From: Luidia sarsii
Taxonomy: Eukaryota; Echinodermata; Asteroidea; Paxillosida; Luidiidae
Assembly (NCBI GenBank): GCA_949987565.1
Contig: OX465103.1
Coordinates: forward strand, 20,593,280 to 20,657,279
Direction of reading: 5' to 3'
DNA length: 64,000 bases
The position numbers and the translations under genes were made by a program. The notes beneath the pieces were generated by a model. The model ran no database searches. It saw only the letters and a list, made by a program, of their open reading frames with translations, and was not told where the DNA came from. Below, piece by piece: positions 33,164-44,800 of the stretch (the stretch's first letter is position 1; each line of letters starts with the position of its first letter).

Positions 33164-34540
33164 TCACTGTGTGGGATCGCCCTCCGATATCTCGGGGATC
33201 TGGCCCGGTATCCTGACCGTGTCCTCGCGGCCGTTGTCCGCCCGGGAGTTGAGGCCCGACGTGACCGAGGTGGACTTGGTGAAGGCGCTGGTCCGCTCCA
33301 GGAACTGGAAGAAGTCCTCGGCGCCGCCCGCCTCGCTGTCCGCCTCCCGGCCGGCCCCGCTGCCGGCCCCGGCCCGCCGGTCGCACCGGAGCCGCTCCCA
33401 GGCCCGCCGGAACAGGGCGGCCGTCTCCTGCCGTATCTGGCGGTTCAGGGCCCCGTACAGGAGAGGGTTGACGGCCGACGACAGGTACGCCACCCAGGTG
33501 GTCAGCCGCTCCCACACGGCCGTCCGGTCGCTGTGCGACCCGGCCAGCACGCCGTAGAGGTGCAGCCCGAAGTAGGGCGTCCACATGAGCAGGAAGGTGG
33601 AGACGATGATCAGGATGGTCTTGGCCGCCTTCAGGTCGCTGCTGCTGATGCTCAAGAGGGACTTGGTCGGGGCCGTCTTCTTCTTCGTCGTCTTTGCGGT
33701 GGAGTTGACGGCACTCCTCTGGTAGCCGCCCGGTGCCGCCCCCGGCCCGGCCAGCGGCTCCCTCGGCCCGGCGGAGCTGCCGTTGGAGACCGAGCTGTCC
33801 GAGACCTGCCGGGAGACGGCGGTCTTGCCGCCGTCGGGCGAGCAGGCGGCGCCCCGCGGGGCCGTGGCCCCGTAGGTGCCGAACGTGTAGCTGGGCGTGA
33901 TCTGCTTGGCGGCCTGGCGGGCCACGCGGAACACGTTGCAGTAGGTGACGACCAGAATGGCGGCCGGCACCAGGAAGCAGACGACGCCGATGAGGGCCAC
34001 GTAGGCGATGTGCGTGGCCGTGTGCTCCCAGACGAAGGTGCAGTGGCCCCTGTGCCGGTTGTAGGCGTAGCGGTTCAGTCCGAAGAGCGGCGGCAGCGAT
34101 AGGAGAGCACTCTGCACCCAGACGTAGGCCACCAGCAGCACCCCTTTGGTCGGGGTCATGTTGGCGGCGTGGTCCATCGGGCTGGCTATGGAGTAGTAGC
34201 GCTCCACGCTGATCAGGGACAGGGTCAGGATGGAGGAGAAGGCGAAGAAGGCGTTGAGGAAGCCGTTGGCCCGGCAGTAGGCCTCGCCCAGCCGCCAGTC
34301 CACCGTCAGCGCGGACAGGATGGAGACGGGCATGACGACGAAGGCGCAGAGCAGGTCCAGCACGCACAGGTTCAGCACGAAGCCGTGCGTCAGGTTGCGA
34401 AGCTGCGGGGTGCGGGCGATGACGGCGATGACCAGGAGGTTGCCCACCACGGCGGCCAGGTCCACCAGCACCATCAGCGCGCCCAGCAGGACCCGGCCGG
34501 CCGTGGAGTCCTCGCCGCCCGCCGTGTCGTTGGCGTCCAT
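33164..34540 (-). CDS. Class A GPCR, GPR61/GPR62-like orphan receptor (single exon)
   Basis: Seven-helix membrane receptor of 458 residues. The frame is open further upstream (to a GTG at 34615), but the first ATG with a good Kozak context (CCGCCATGG) is at 34540, so I start there. Landmarks: N-glycosylation site NDT at 4; N1.50 at 34; D2.50 at 62; Cys3.25 at 89, pairing with loop-2 Cys 167; ERY at 113-115 in place of DRY; W4.50 at 141; P5.50 at 192; a 100-residue Ser/Gly-rich third loop (203-302); MWTP at 319-322; NPLLY at 358-362; helix 8 with Cys 386. Position 3.32 is Asn 96, not the Asp that binds amines. C-tail motifs EDFFQFLE (408-415) and VRIPGQIPE (442-450) match, from memory, the vertebrate GPR61 tail. 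The very GC-rich coding sequence contrasts with its AT-rich surroundings. Ligand unknown; G-protein signalling at the plasma membrane is inferred from the family. Confidence 0.9.
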   Translation of the reverse strand: MDANDTAGGEDSTAGRVLLGALMVLVDLAAVVGNLLVIAVIARTPQLRNLTHGFVLNLCVLDLLCAFVVMPVSILSALTVDWRLGEAYCRANGFLNAFFAFSSILTLSLISVERYYSIASPMDHAANMTPTKGVLLVAYVWVQSALLSLPPLFGLNRYAYNRHRGHCTFVWEHTATHIAYVALIGVVCFLVPAAILVVTYCNVFRVARQAAKQITPSYTFGTYGATAPRGAACSPDGGKTAVSRQVSDSSVSNGSSAGPREPLAGPGAAPGGYQRSAVNSTAKTTKKKTAPTKSLLSISSSDLKAAKTILIIVSTFLLMWTPYFGLHLYGVLAGSHSDRTAVWERLTTWVAYLSSAVNPLLYGALNRQIRQETAALFRRAWERLRCDRRAGAGSGAGREADSEAGGAEDFFQFLERTSAFTKSTSVTSGLNSRADNGREDTVRIPGQIPEISEGDPTQ

Positions 34541-35460
34541 GGCGGTACGGTTTGCCCTCTCCCTCCGCGGTCCTCCGACACTCTTCCCCCAACTGTCAGC
34601 AGGCTGACTTTTCACGGTGTCCCCGGTGCAGCCTCAGCGGCGTGTCGGCATGGCCGCGGCGTCTCGGAGCGGGCGAACAGAGCGAGAGCAGTCAGGCAGC
34701 TGCCGCCGTCACCGTCACGGACGAATCAGCGTGGGGAGGAGGTGGGGGGACAAGCGCATACCTATCTGCACCTGCCCTGGATGTTGGCGTGTGTGCCCCC
34801 CAAAAAAAACGACAATGCCGGACGACGGCAGGTTCTTCGTCTTCGACGACCGGGTCTGATCAGAGCTTCAGAGCCCGCAACGTCAGAGATGTTTTTCCCA
34901 CCTCACTCCTCCTCTCTCTTCCTCTCTCTCCGTCGAGCGCGCGACTGTGCAGAAACGGACAAGCGCCCGTCAACCTGTTCTGTTGGGCTTGTCACTCTCC
35001 CGGAGCCACTTTGCGACACTGACAGGTATAAGGGTCGCCGCGCATCAGACCCTGACAGGCCCTGGCTGTGCGCAGTGGCCTCGTCACCGAGGTACCGGCT
35101 ATACGCCCCCCCCCTCCCCATACCACCACACGCGACCCCCACTCACACACACACACACACACACACACGCATACGCGCGCGCACGCCCGGTCCCTGCGCA
35201 CAGTGTGATTTCTGGGCACTACCCCGGCACTACTCACGTATACATACATACAGACAGCTTGTTAATAACCTCCCTGCCTCCCCCTATCGCCTTTCACCTC
35301 CCCCCTCTCCCCCTCTGCCCCGCACCAAGCTCTCTTCGCCACCTGTCAGACCCTCGAGGTCTTCACCCGGCGCTCTTGTATGCCCTCAGCCAAATTTCTC
35401 TACTCTTCTTCTTCTTCTTCTTCTTTTGCCCTTTCTCTCATCTGCATTCCGGCGTGATCG
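34541..35460. promoter_or_regulatory. GC-rich 5' flank of the GPCR gene (putative 5' UTR/promoter)
   Basis: GC-rich for several hundred bases upstream (minus-strand sense) of the receptor ATG, then an (AC)n tract at 35143-35168 and a (TTC)n tract at about 35403-35424. No TATA box or exon is obvious. Long frames on the plus strand here are the GC-rich shadow of the receptor. Whether a 5' non-coding exon exists cannot be told from sequence alone. Confidence 0.4.
35143..35168 (+). repeat. (AC)n microsatellite
   Basis: About 13 uninterrupted AC dinucleotides. Confidence 0.95.
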
Positions 35461-36618
35461 TTAAGCACGAAATGCTCGACGGAGCTAGCTGTTTCGCATC
35501 GAAACTGCTCCCTTGGCAACGGAGGACGGATAGGAGGGGGAGTAGGAAGCACCGCTGTTATGCACTATCCACGCGAATAAAATGTCATCGCGATTTATAC
35601 ACCGCACGTGAAAATGTGATGGGTACAAGCCCGGAGGAATTGTGAGGTCTTTAGATTGTAATTACAAATAATAGCATCAGGATTCGCTGTGGGGGACAAC
35701 GACCCCTAGGCCTTTCAGCAGCCCGCGCAGTCTCCCTAGAAATTCGAGATATTGTTTTTTGGCCAGTGACAACTTGATTGAAGCCATCGTCTTCAACATC
35801 ATTATGAAGATTATCGGACGATTTTGTTTAGATTCAACAAAACCCCTCTTCATTCATAGGTCCCCTGTCGATTCGAGAGAGGGCGCTGTGTAACTTTACT
35901 AAACTTAATTTTGACCTTTTGACCTTTTGGTAGGTTTAAGGTCAATTGAAGTACAAAAACTTGCAAATGTTGATTTTAAATCAAATATTTTTGTTCATTG
36001 GTAAATTATAATCCCAGATCAAAATGTCTTTTTGGTTTCAGGCTTATTTGAAGCTTATTAATTAAAATTATGCCCGTAGTTATTGATTTTTGTTCTCTCC
36101 CCGTGAAGGCCGTATACATAATTCGAGTACTTCCCTGACGCGTTCAGTAGGAAATGCGGAATGCGCATTTTTTGAGCACGGTACCAGTCTTTTTCTCAGC
36201 GAAAAAGAAAACCGTGAAAAGGTTGTTGGCCGAGACGTCTTTCCATAAGCTCTTTCTTCGGAATCCGATGATCTCTCAGTCGATAACAAGGATAGAGATT
36301 CTGAAAATAGCTTTCCGATGGCAACAGACGGGAACGTGCTGCAAAACCATGTATCAGCCGGAATTGTATCTGTGAAAACAAGCTTCGAAATGGACACTGC
36401 ACTGCACGCTTTGACGGGTCGGATTATTATCAATGTCGGAATGATTTTTGACTCCCAAATGTGGATTATTCTAGGATCGCCAGGGAATAGATACACGTTC
36501 ATCCCATTGATGCAATCTTCAACAACGAATCTTGCAGGCATGTCAACAATTTTTCAATATTTACTCCTGAAATCGGTTTTCTTGAAAAACGTGCACTGAT
36601 CACTGTTTCTATATACGA
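35461..36618. other. No gene seen
   Basis: Mixed spacer. The 153-codon minus-strand frame near 36080-36541 has no recognisable domain. Confidence 0.35.
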
Positions 36619-37207
36619 ACGAACAATGTAGCACTTCCCCCTTCCAAACTTGAAGTCTTTTTTTACACTCGCTTAAAATTCGAAAAACAAAATGCATAGA
36701 TGTATTTTACTGACACCATTGTTTCATTTGAAAAAAATGATAAACAATTCCAAAATGCAGTTCAGTTGACCTTTTAAAGGTATACAGAAATCAAAATTAA
36801 TTTGGGGTTAAATAAATTGGTATTGTTATAAAACCCTAAGTGTCTATCATTTTTAGACCAAAAACGCTATCTTTTGGTCCGAAAATTTGCCCCCCCAACT
36901 TTGGAGACGAACGTACTACGAACAATGTAGCACTTCCCCCTTCCAAACTTGAAGTCTTTTTTTACACTCGCTTAAAATTCGAAAAACAAAATGCATAGAT
37001 GTATTTTACTGACACCATTGTTTCATTTGAAAAAAATGATAAACAATTCCAAAATGCAGTTCAGTTGACCTTTTAAAGGTATACAGAAATCAAAATTAAT
37101 TTGGGGTTAAATAAATTGGTATTGTTATAAAACCCTAAGTGTCTATCATTTTTAGACCAAAAACGCTATCTTTTGGTCCGAAAATTTGCCCCCCCAACTT
37201 TGGAGAC
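36619..37207 (+). repeat. Tandem duplication of a 299-bp unit, copies apparently identical
   Basis: GAACAATGTAGCACTTCCCC begins at 36621 and again at 36920. Both copies run through to GCCCCCCCAACTTTGGAGAC (about 36888-36909 and 37187-37207). Reading the two side by side I found no difference over roughly 290 bases. There is no coding content. Confidence 0.9.
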
Positions 37208-37998
37208 TACGCCACATACATTATTTGTGGTCGGCAATGAGGTCGTGCATTTGCACTGGCCATGCATTGTCTCTATTGTCTATCAGCCGTAAATATCGCA
37301 CTGTCACATGCGCAGTGGCGCACTTTATCGTCTCAGCTTTTCGATCGCCTCGCTCGGCTGCTTTTGGTCTGTATGTGACGTCACATGCTCGCAGGGGGAA
37401 TTTGTGGGGGCGGGGCGAACATGGACTTTTTAAAATGTTTTGGGGCAAAATTAGGTGCTAACCTTTTTTAAAAAGCAATCCTGTATTGATTATATCGTGA
37501 ACACTACCTAAGGAGAGTTTTTAGCTCTTTTTCAAATCCTATTTCTGTAAACCTTTAAACATTTTGGGACAGATTGACCTTTTGTATGCGAATGGGATTT
37601 GAGTGACATTTATTATTTTGTTTATTTGGTATTATTCATATTTTCTTTCTTTTATTTCTTCTGTTATTACGAATCTTCTTTGTGTTCTTATTAATGTTTT
37701 TTCTTTTAAAAGCTTATTTCCTATTTTCTTTGATTATTTTGTGCATTTTTTTTTTATTTATTCAAATTACAGATATACAAACGCGAAATATAACAACGCT
37801 AAAGGACAAGCAATCAACGATGTATCCTCAATCGTTTTATTTCAAACAAGTACACAACTTGATCCCCAAAACAGTATACAACTTATTATCATAACAACAC
37901 AAAAAATCGAATAAATTTTTTTTCGTGATACAAAAGGTCAATTTGTGCCATAATTTTTGACCTACCCTCGTTCCTATTCAAACATTTTATTATTCATA
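37208..37998. other. No gene seen
   Basis: AT-rich spacer. The frames at 37600-37914 are hydrophobic low-complexity (Phe/Leu/Ile from T-rich DNA), not a convincing gene. Confidence 0.35.
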
Positions 37999-38252
37999 TG
38001 TGACCCGGAAAAACGACATGAGGAATATCCCACCAAAATACTTTTTGAGTAAACAACGCCTGAAGTTAAAGTATCTTCACAATTCGATTACAAATCAATT
38101 TTCTTTCTTTTTTTATTTTCGGAAATTTTAAGTATTAGAGGATATTATATTTTGATATCATTTGAAATGTAATGGTATACTCTTTCACATCATTAGAAAA
38201 CCTCAAAATCTCAAAAATGGGGTTATTCCTCATTATGCTGTGCCGGGTCACA
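37999..38252 (+). mobile_element. TGTGACCC MITE, short form
   Basis: TGTGACCCGGAAAAACGACA at the left and GCTGTGCCGGGTCACA at the right, 254 bp, with TA on both sides. The same internal landmarks as the other short-form copies are present. Confidence 0.88.
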
Positions 38253-39774
38253 TATTTTAAAAAACCTCCGTTGTCTCCGCCCCTTTTTCCTTTTGAGGTA
38301 AAAAGGTCAGATTGTGTCAGATTATCCCCCAACCGCTGGCGGAACTGCGCCCTCTATAGGCCTTTCTTAAAATGTATGCAAATGTTATGCATCGAGCCTA
38401 AAACAAGGCTATGGCCGCTAGATTTCCAAGATGGCGGCAATTTCAAGGAACCTTACCGTTATTCCTAAGATAACTTTCGGTTTTGTTGAAGAATATGTCA
38501 AGAAAAAATAAAAAAGCAGCGGGGAACAACAATTAATCTTGGAAATCTAGAGCCCATAACCTCGCTTTTAGTTCGATGCAAGTTAAGAAAGACCTATATT
38601 GTCGAGAAAAAGATATCCATCAATGGGTGGATCACCACTGATACAATTACTTCATCGGTAGCAGCATACCAATGCCACATTCCTGGGGCATCACGCACCT
38701 TAACCAGCTCCGAAACGTTTCGCAAACGAATTCCGGTGTCGCATGCAATTATTTCCACTGTGCAATACTATCCGGCGGACATTATTGCATATGCAATTGT
38801 GTCCGCCACCATGCACAACGGTCCTTGCAGTAAACGTCCTCTATTGTTGACGGGACGGAATTCTACACATACATAATTATACCAGATTGAAGCTTATGTC
38901 GAAAGATTAAAAAATAACTTCAGTTGAAGGAAGTGAGCCTTTCAAACTCAACAGCCCCGACGTCCAACGGAATAGAAGAAAAAAGCGTTGCGGGATTCAT
39001 GCTGCATATGCATCCACGTACGTGTACATTCGGTGCATGTACGCTCGGTTACGTAAGTACGTCTACGTTGGACACAATTGCATATGCAAAAGTGTCCGAA
39101 GCGGACAGTTTTGCATGGCGGACAGTTTTGCACCTGACACCGGCACTCATTTGTCCAGCGCAGTAGACATCAACAAGCAGGGCGCGTAACGTTCGTTTGA
39201 TCCTCGACCGCACAATAGCCTGTGGAAGCGCCAGGAATCCACCGAACTCAACGTGCATTCTTCTGATAAATGGGGGCGCACACAAAGACGGAAAATCAAA
39301 AAAATGTTGCCGACTTGAAGGGCTTTGGTTGGGCGGAGTTGCCCACAGAACGCTGCGTGTACTGCCTGTATTGCAGCAGCGGTCATGTGCTTTGCTCTTG
39401 TTCTGGCATCGAAGTACTTTTAGTAGATTGCACATCGTCGGTCATAGATTGCGGGAGGATTGGCGGTCGTGTATCAAGCCCGGCGCCATTGCCTGATCGG
39501 GGACGCACTTGTCTGTCGCCAGATCGGTAATTTCAGGCTCGTGAATAGGAGAACTATACCAAGGAGGGGAGGAGCAGGAGGAGTGGGAGGAGGTCTGAGG
39601 AGGGAGACGATGGAATGGAACCCACACCACAGGACTGCTAAATTGGACGGCGGCGAGGCTCCATTGAGAGGTGACGGTACTGTCGCGCCTAGGAGGTAAG
39701 CACTTCGTTCTATGCGTCCATGAATGCATTTTTCAATTGAACATTCAACTGACGGTAAAATAATGGAAAACTTT
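38253..39774. other. No gene seen; local inverted motif
   Basis: About 1.5 kb without a recognisable exon. GCGGACATTATTGCATATGC, AATTGTGTCCGCC (38773-38806) and GGACACAATTGCATATGCAA, then GCGGACAGTTTTGCA twice (39069-39140), are related words in both orientations. They suggest an undefined palindromic repeat around 38770-39140. Confidence 0.35.
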
Positions 39775-40035
39775 TGCCATTTTGAAATTTGCAAAGAGAA
39801 TTTGATCGCACCGGTACGTAATCCAGAGACGTCTGGTTCAACGCACCAGCGCTCGAATCACCTGAGCTACCCCTGCCCTTAGAAGTGGCCTTCCCAAATA
39901 GCCAACTATCTTTTTTTGGGTGGGGGCACCAGACAGAAGCATTCGGCCCTTACCTGCCGTGTCTCTTCATGGATCATGCCCTTCACTCGTTTTCATCCAG
40001 ATGCAAACAACAATTCGTCGCTGACTACACTGACC
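39775..40035 (-). repeat. tRNA-promoter SINE, minus orientation
   Basis: On the minus strand: head ATGAAAACGAGTGAAGGGCA, TGATCCATGAAGAGACACGG, CAGGTAAGGGCC; TTCTGTCTGGTGCCCCCACC; TTGGCTATTTGGGAAGGCCA. Then A box GTAGCTCAGGTGATTCG, GAGCGCTGGTGCG and a mutated B box (CTGGATTACGTACCGG). Nearly full length but diverged. Confidence 0.75.
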
Positions 40036-40137
40036 TGAACGATACAAACCCATGACAGACAGAATGGGCACACTTTTTTTAAAGGCAAGAACGTATCAAA
40101 CGTAAGTCGGCTTTCGGCCCGGTGGCGTATTTTTTTT

Positions 40138-40323
40138 CGCAGTGGCTATTGTTACGGCAGCCGTCCATTTGGTTCCCTGACGTACTTAGCAATATTTGTC
40201 AGGATGTTTAGCTCTTGCAACCAGACTATCAACGAATAGTCTGGTTCCACCAGCCTGCAATGCTGACGAATACTTTGAAGTGAGGGAACCACACGGACGA
40301 CTGCCGTAACAATAGCCACTGCG
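40138..40323. mobile_element. Fully palindromic MITE (about 186 bp)
   Basis: CGCAGTGGCTATTGTTACGG (40138) is mirrored by CCGTAACAATAGCCACTGCG ending at 40323; arms match over about 28 bases with one difference. Homology continues inwards (TGGTTCCCT both sides) to a central hairpin, AACCAGACTAT...ATAGTCTGGTT. It is flanked by T-rich runs that belong to the 47754-48104 family, so it appears inserted within a copy of that family (remnant continuing to 40395). Confidence 0.75.
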
Positions 40324-40449
40324 GTTTTTTTTTTACACCGCAGCGAATGGTATTTCATTGTAGCAGTGCAAATTCGCGGCTTGAAAAGACTACATGAAGC
40401 GTGTGTTACTTTACCGGCCAGTTGGGCCTCCCTGTAGAGGGGCAGGGGC

Positions 40450-41285
40450 AGATTTCATAATACTCGCGTCGCGTCGCAACTCGGTTTGCGACGCGGAACA
40501 CGTCGCAACATTACGACGCGTCGCAAATCCATTTCATAAAACCTGCGACGCGTTGAACGCGTCGCAAGTTCCTTGACAACGGTGTGAAACACGTCGTAAG
40601 TTAAGACGTGTCTGTGGGTCGTCGTAAACTGCAGTCTACACGCACAAACCATACAAATTGAAGTAAATGACATTGATGCGAGTAACGGAACGCGAAGCGC
40701 GACGGGCATTCCGACGAGAAAGGGCCTTTCGGTAAAGAAGGAATCCTTTGGATCAGATGAATACTGAGCAGATTGTGTTCATCCATGAAGGCATTTTTGA
40801 AATCGGGGACAAGGTTGACAATTAAATTCGACATGAAACGAAGGTAAAGAAAATCGAACAAGACATAGGCCTACATTACTTGTAGAAAAAAAGTAAATTA
40901 TAAATTGGAAGAGATCCTTCTAAATTTAGGCAGGACTTTGTCCGCACACGTAAATGGCTCCAAAAGCAGACGATATCCCGAACGTCGATTTTTTTGGCCT
41001 ATCCTCTCTTCCAATCACCATGTTGGTTTCGTAGCGACTGCGCGACGGCTGTTACCAGAACGGGACAGAAGCGAGCGTTGGTGAAGCAAACAGTCGTAGT
41101 GGCATGTAAATTAGGCTCGTACAACAACTTAAAACGAGTCAAAATAAATATTAAACGTATCGCCCCTACGACGTGCTTTATGAAACGGATCACACAACGC
41201 GTTGCAGCTGTGACGCATCGCAGAGATGCAATGCATCGTAAGTCTGCGACGCTTCGTAAGTTAAGAAGAGCTTTATGAAATCGAC
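40450..41285 (+). mobile_element. PIF/Harbinger-like DNA transposon relic with long imperfect TIRs
   Basis: Both ends carry GATTTCATAA, then repeated GACGCGTCGC-like words, then a second TTTCATAAA about 80-100 bases inside, in inverted orientation (left 40451-40565, right 41165-41285). Inside, a plus-strand frame near 40680-40790 reads REARRAFRRERAFR, stop, RRNPLDQMNTEQIVF. This resembles the N-terminal region of Harbinger-type transposases (RRER.FR.R.NPL...). The catalytic DDE part is absent, so the element is dead or non-autonomous. Confidence 0.55.
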
Positions 41286-41711
41286 ATCAGAATGTGTTTT
41301 GTTTGTTGCTGATAGTGGAGGTAGTGTGCCACAAAAATGTTCGTGAAAACTTAAAGATGTCTTATTTCGCTTATTTCGAGCGACCTCACTTCTGGCTCAC
41401 AGACAACGCAGTGGTAGTCTCTTTTCAAGGCCGAATCAACCATGTTATTGCGAAAAACCCGTGGTTGCGGTGTAAACAAAAATTACGCGGCCCGGTAAAG
41501 CTCTCTAGCGCCCTCTCTTGTCCTAAATCGCACTCGACGACGGACAGCTGAAGGAAATATTGGCAATGCGCAATTAAACTTGCGGCGAGGTGTCTTTCGT
41601 TGTAGAATGCAGGCATCCTTCATAGCGTGCTGAGGGATTATGCCGCTCTACCTCCCTGAATGCGAGGTTTCATAGAGCCACAAGAAGCATAATTGTTAAG
41701 GCCTATTCAGT
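41286..41711. other. No gene seen
   Basis: Short spacer, nothing recognised. Confidence 0.4.
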
Positions 41712-41862
41712 TTGCCTTTTGAAAAATTGGCAAAGAAAACTTTGACTGGACCGGGACTTGACCACGAGACCTCTGAACTAACGTACCAGTGCTCTTATCC
41801 AACACTTAGATGGTGGCCTCCCAAATAGTCAATATTAGTCTTTGTCGGGGTTTGCCTTTTGT
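41712..41862 (-). repeat. tRNA-promoter SINE, minus orientation, partial
   Basis: On the minus strand: CGACAAAGACTAATATTGAC, TATTTGGGAGGCCACCATCT, AAGTGTTGGATAAGAGCACT (A box mostly deleted), GGTACG, CAGAGGTCTCGTGGTCAAGT, CCCGGTCCAGTCAAAGTTTT. It ends in GCCAATTTTTCAAAAGGC. Confidence 0.75.
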
Positions 41863-44800
41863 GTATCGCTGCAGTTATATCGGTGGTGGACGATTAAGCA
41901 TTAATCTTTACATCACTAAAGCACATGTCAGTAAGTCGTCTGAATCATGAAAACCAGGACCTTTGAGGAAGTTTGTTAGGGGATATTTGTTTCCTTCTAA
42001 AACATTGTTTGCCATCTCAAAAAATGAACTGCTTTAAAGATATCATTTTGGGGACGACAGTAATTCATTCTCGATAGCCTATAGGCTCTATCGCCGATAA
42101 TAGGTTACACAAGGAACCCTCTTTTTCATATAATTATACAAGGACCAAATATCGGAGACATCACACACAATTGGTATTGTACAAGCACATCTGACAATCA
42201 CAGTTTTATAGACAGCTCGACCATTATACAGGCATTGGAGTTACCCAACACGTTTTTTGAATTGTTACAGAACTCAGACAAAAACTAGGTCTCCTACCTT
42301 CAAGTTAACCTTTAATACGCTTTGGGGCAAAGAGGCTGTCGATCGGAAAGCATCTAAATAATCCCCGTTAACCTGTGCTATTTTGTATCTACAAAGATGA
42401 TATACAAACATGGCTGTTTCATTCCATGGGAACAGATGTTTAGTGAATCGGTTGCGCCTCTAGGTCGGCAAATCTCTTCTAAATATCGGCATTTGTAGCA
42501 GGCAACGGAAGGTCCCTTTGCATAGAAGCCTTCACAATCAGTCAGCCACCCTCCCCCCCCAAAAAAAAATTATATATAATGATGATTTCAAGCCAACATC
42601 AGTGGTTTTCAAGGATTTCCACTCCTCTTGCACACTACCCTCGGGGGACAAAGTGCTACTGAGCGTAATATTGGCTAGGTCGCATTACCCTTCCTCAGTT
42701 GCGTTTCATTCAGTCCGACCAGGGTCTTGAATCTTTCGAAGACGCCCAAGTAGCAGACGACCAATTCGACAATCGTACACACACACTACGACACGCAGTT
42801 AGTGCGGACGGTGGTCTCGCCGCAGGGAACAGGTGCCAAACGCCCACTACCTAGTGTACTGTATTACCGTTTGACACGTAGAGGCTTAAATAGTAGTTTA
42901 CCGATGATTACAACAATAGGCAGTTACAAACGTATTCTTTGGAAAGATAATACTTAGTCGATGCAATAAGCACTTAGGCTATCAGTACAAAATTGGTAAA
43001 AATGTGGGCCCTAAGTGTTTAAAGTAATTGTATTCACTGAATACGTTTTAAAGGGTCCGGAAGTCTATTCTAATACTTCAAAGTGACAAATGGAACTTTT
43101 TGGACGGGAATTTTAACATCGAATCCAGAGACTTTGGGTTACTCATGTATTCCTTTGCGCACCTTAATTTAAATGGACCAATAGTGACTACAGGTCTTAG
43201 CGATAAACAAAGAACTACTTTATACCCAAATTTTATTCAAGGTCAGTGTCTTACTGGGTCAGTTTACAAATTCATAGCCACTGTGAAACGTCCATACACA
43301 AATATAACACATTACAAACTTTGGTATTACTTAACATGCCTTAGTACGGTACATAAATGTATTGTATAAAAAAAATTATCTGATAAATACGCCTTTATGA
43401 AGAAAATGAAAGCTTTGTCATAGAATCTGTGCATTATCTACCACCTAAAATGGTTTACATTATAGTTATAGTATGTGTAACAATGTTTGTTTCTTCCGCT
43501 CAACTTTTTGATATAAGCACTGACTTAATCTAATAAGTGCAATTTTGTGGCATTGCGCATAGTGAACCATCGTCAGCTTATCGGCCGACTGAGGGCGCTC
43601 TAAGCCTACCCATGGCAACCGTGCGATCCTTGTAATATACACCCACTAAAACCGGTTTTGTGCTACACGTAGGACTATGCTTATCTAAAGGTACGTTCAA
43701 CGGTGAACTACAATCTTAACTCTAGAGAGTCTACATCCAATTGCGCCAAACCGTCCCCTTATCCCGACCAGCCACGCGAATCGGGGAGGCTTTCAGTCAC
43801 AGTCACATTTCAGCTGCGTGAATACTTGTTGTCGGCATTCCTTCCGTCGGAGCACAAAGGTGGCGCTGTATCCTGGTCTGACCGCATGTATATCCAGGGG
43901 CTAATATACACAGAACGAATATGTTATCATCCCCAGGGTACCTTCCGAAATCCTCCCTAGACGATGGCATACAAAGCAACGGCTACACACAAGCAAAATG
44001 CTAAGCAAAAGTATATCAACTTTTCTTGTCCAATACAAAAGAAACAGTTTCCCCACAATGTGCTCGGTAGCCCTTTGCATTTCATTAACGAAACTCGTCT
44101 GCCACAGTGAACAAGTATTTTTTTAATATTTGTTTGACGTGAACCACACCCGCATTTTAAGAGAACAAATGTGGTCGTGTTTTGTGAGTGTTAATGAGCG
44201 AACCCAATCCATTCCCTTCAAACGGCTGCACGCAGAATGTCTTGAGAGGAGACTAACACGCACGCGCTTGCTTTCTCCCAGACTTGCTCATTTCGGTAAT
44301 CCAAACAAGATTTTATTGCGGATATATAGAACAAATGAGGGAAATTACAGCCTCTCCTTGAATTCAAAATGCACAGAAACGAAACAAAAAAGGTGTCATT
44401 TGAACTTTGCAAATTGTACCATGTTTCGTTTATACTGTATGCGACCCTAACCGGAAAAAATCATGGCTGGTTCATCAGTGGGTAGCTATTGCCATATCCA
44501 TTTAACACTTGTTTATTATATTCAATGGCAGGGACGGTATCTCGATCTACGAACTCGGTCTAAGTGCTAGGGGCAGGTTAAAAGTGTCCTTAAAGCTCTC
44601 CATAATGCCCTGCATGCTACGCAAAAGCCGCCTATGCCTACTCGATCCAGTCTTGTCTCGAGTCGTCAGTGCTCACAGAGTCACATCAACTATACGCGCC
44701 TACCTCCCAGCCAACATGGCCGATGGTTTACCCTCTCTTACTCTACCTGAGCTCGCGTCTACAACTATTTCATAAAATCTAGATCAGTTCTGTACGGTTA

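Noticed and set aside
33107..34102. Long plus-strand open frames opposite the GPCR
   Set aside because: GC-rich antisense shadow of the receptor; the minus frame has all seven-helix motifs.
34541..34615. 25-residue N-terminal extension of the GPCR beginning at GTG
   Set aside because: GTG is not a normal animal start; the ATG at 34540 has a strong Kozak context.
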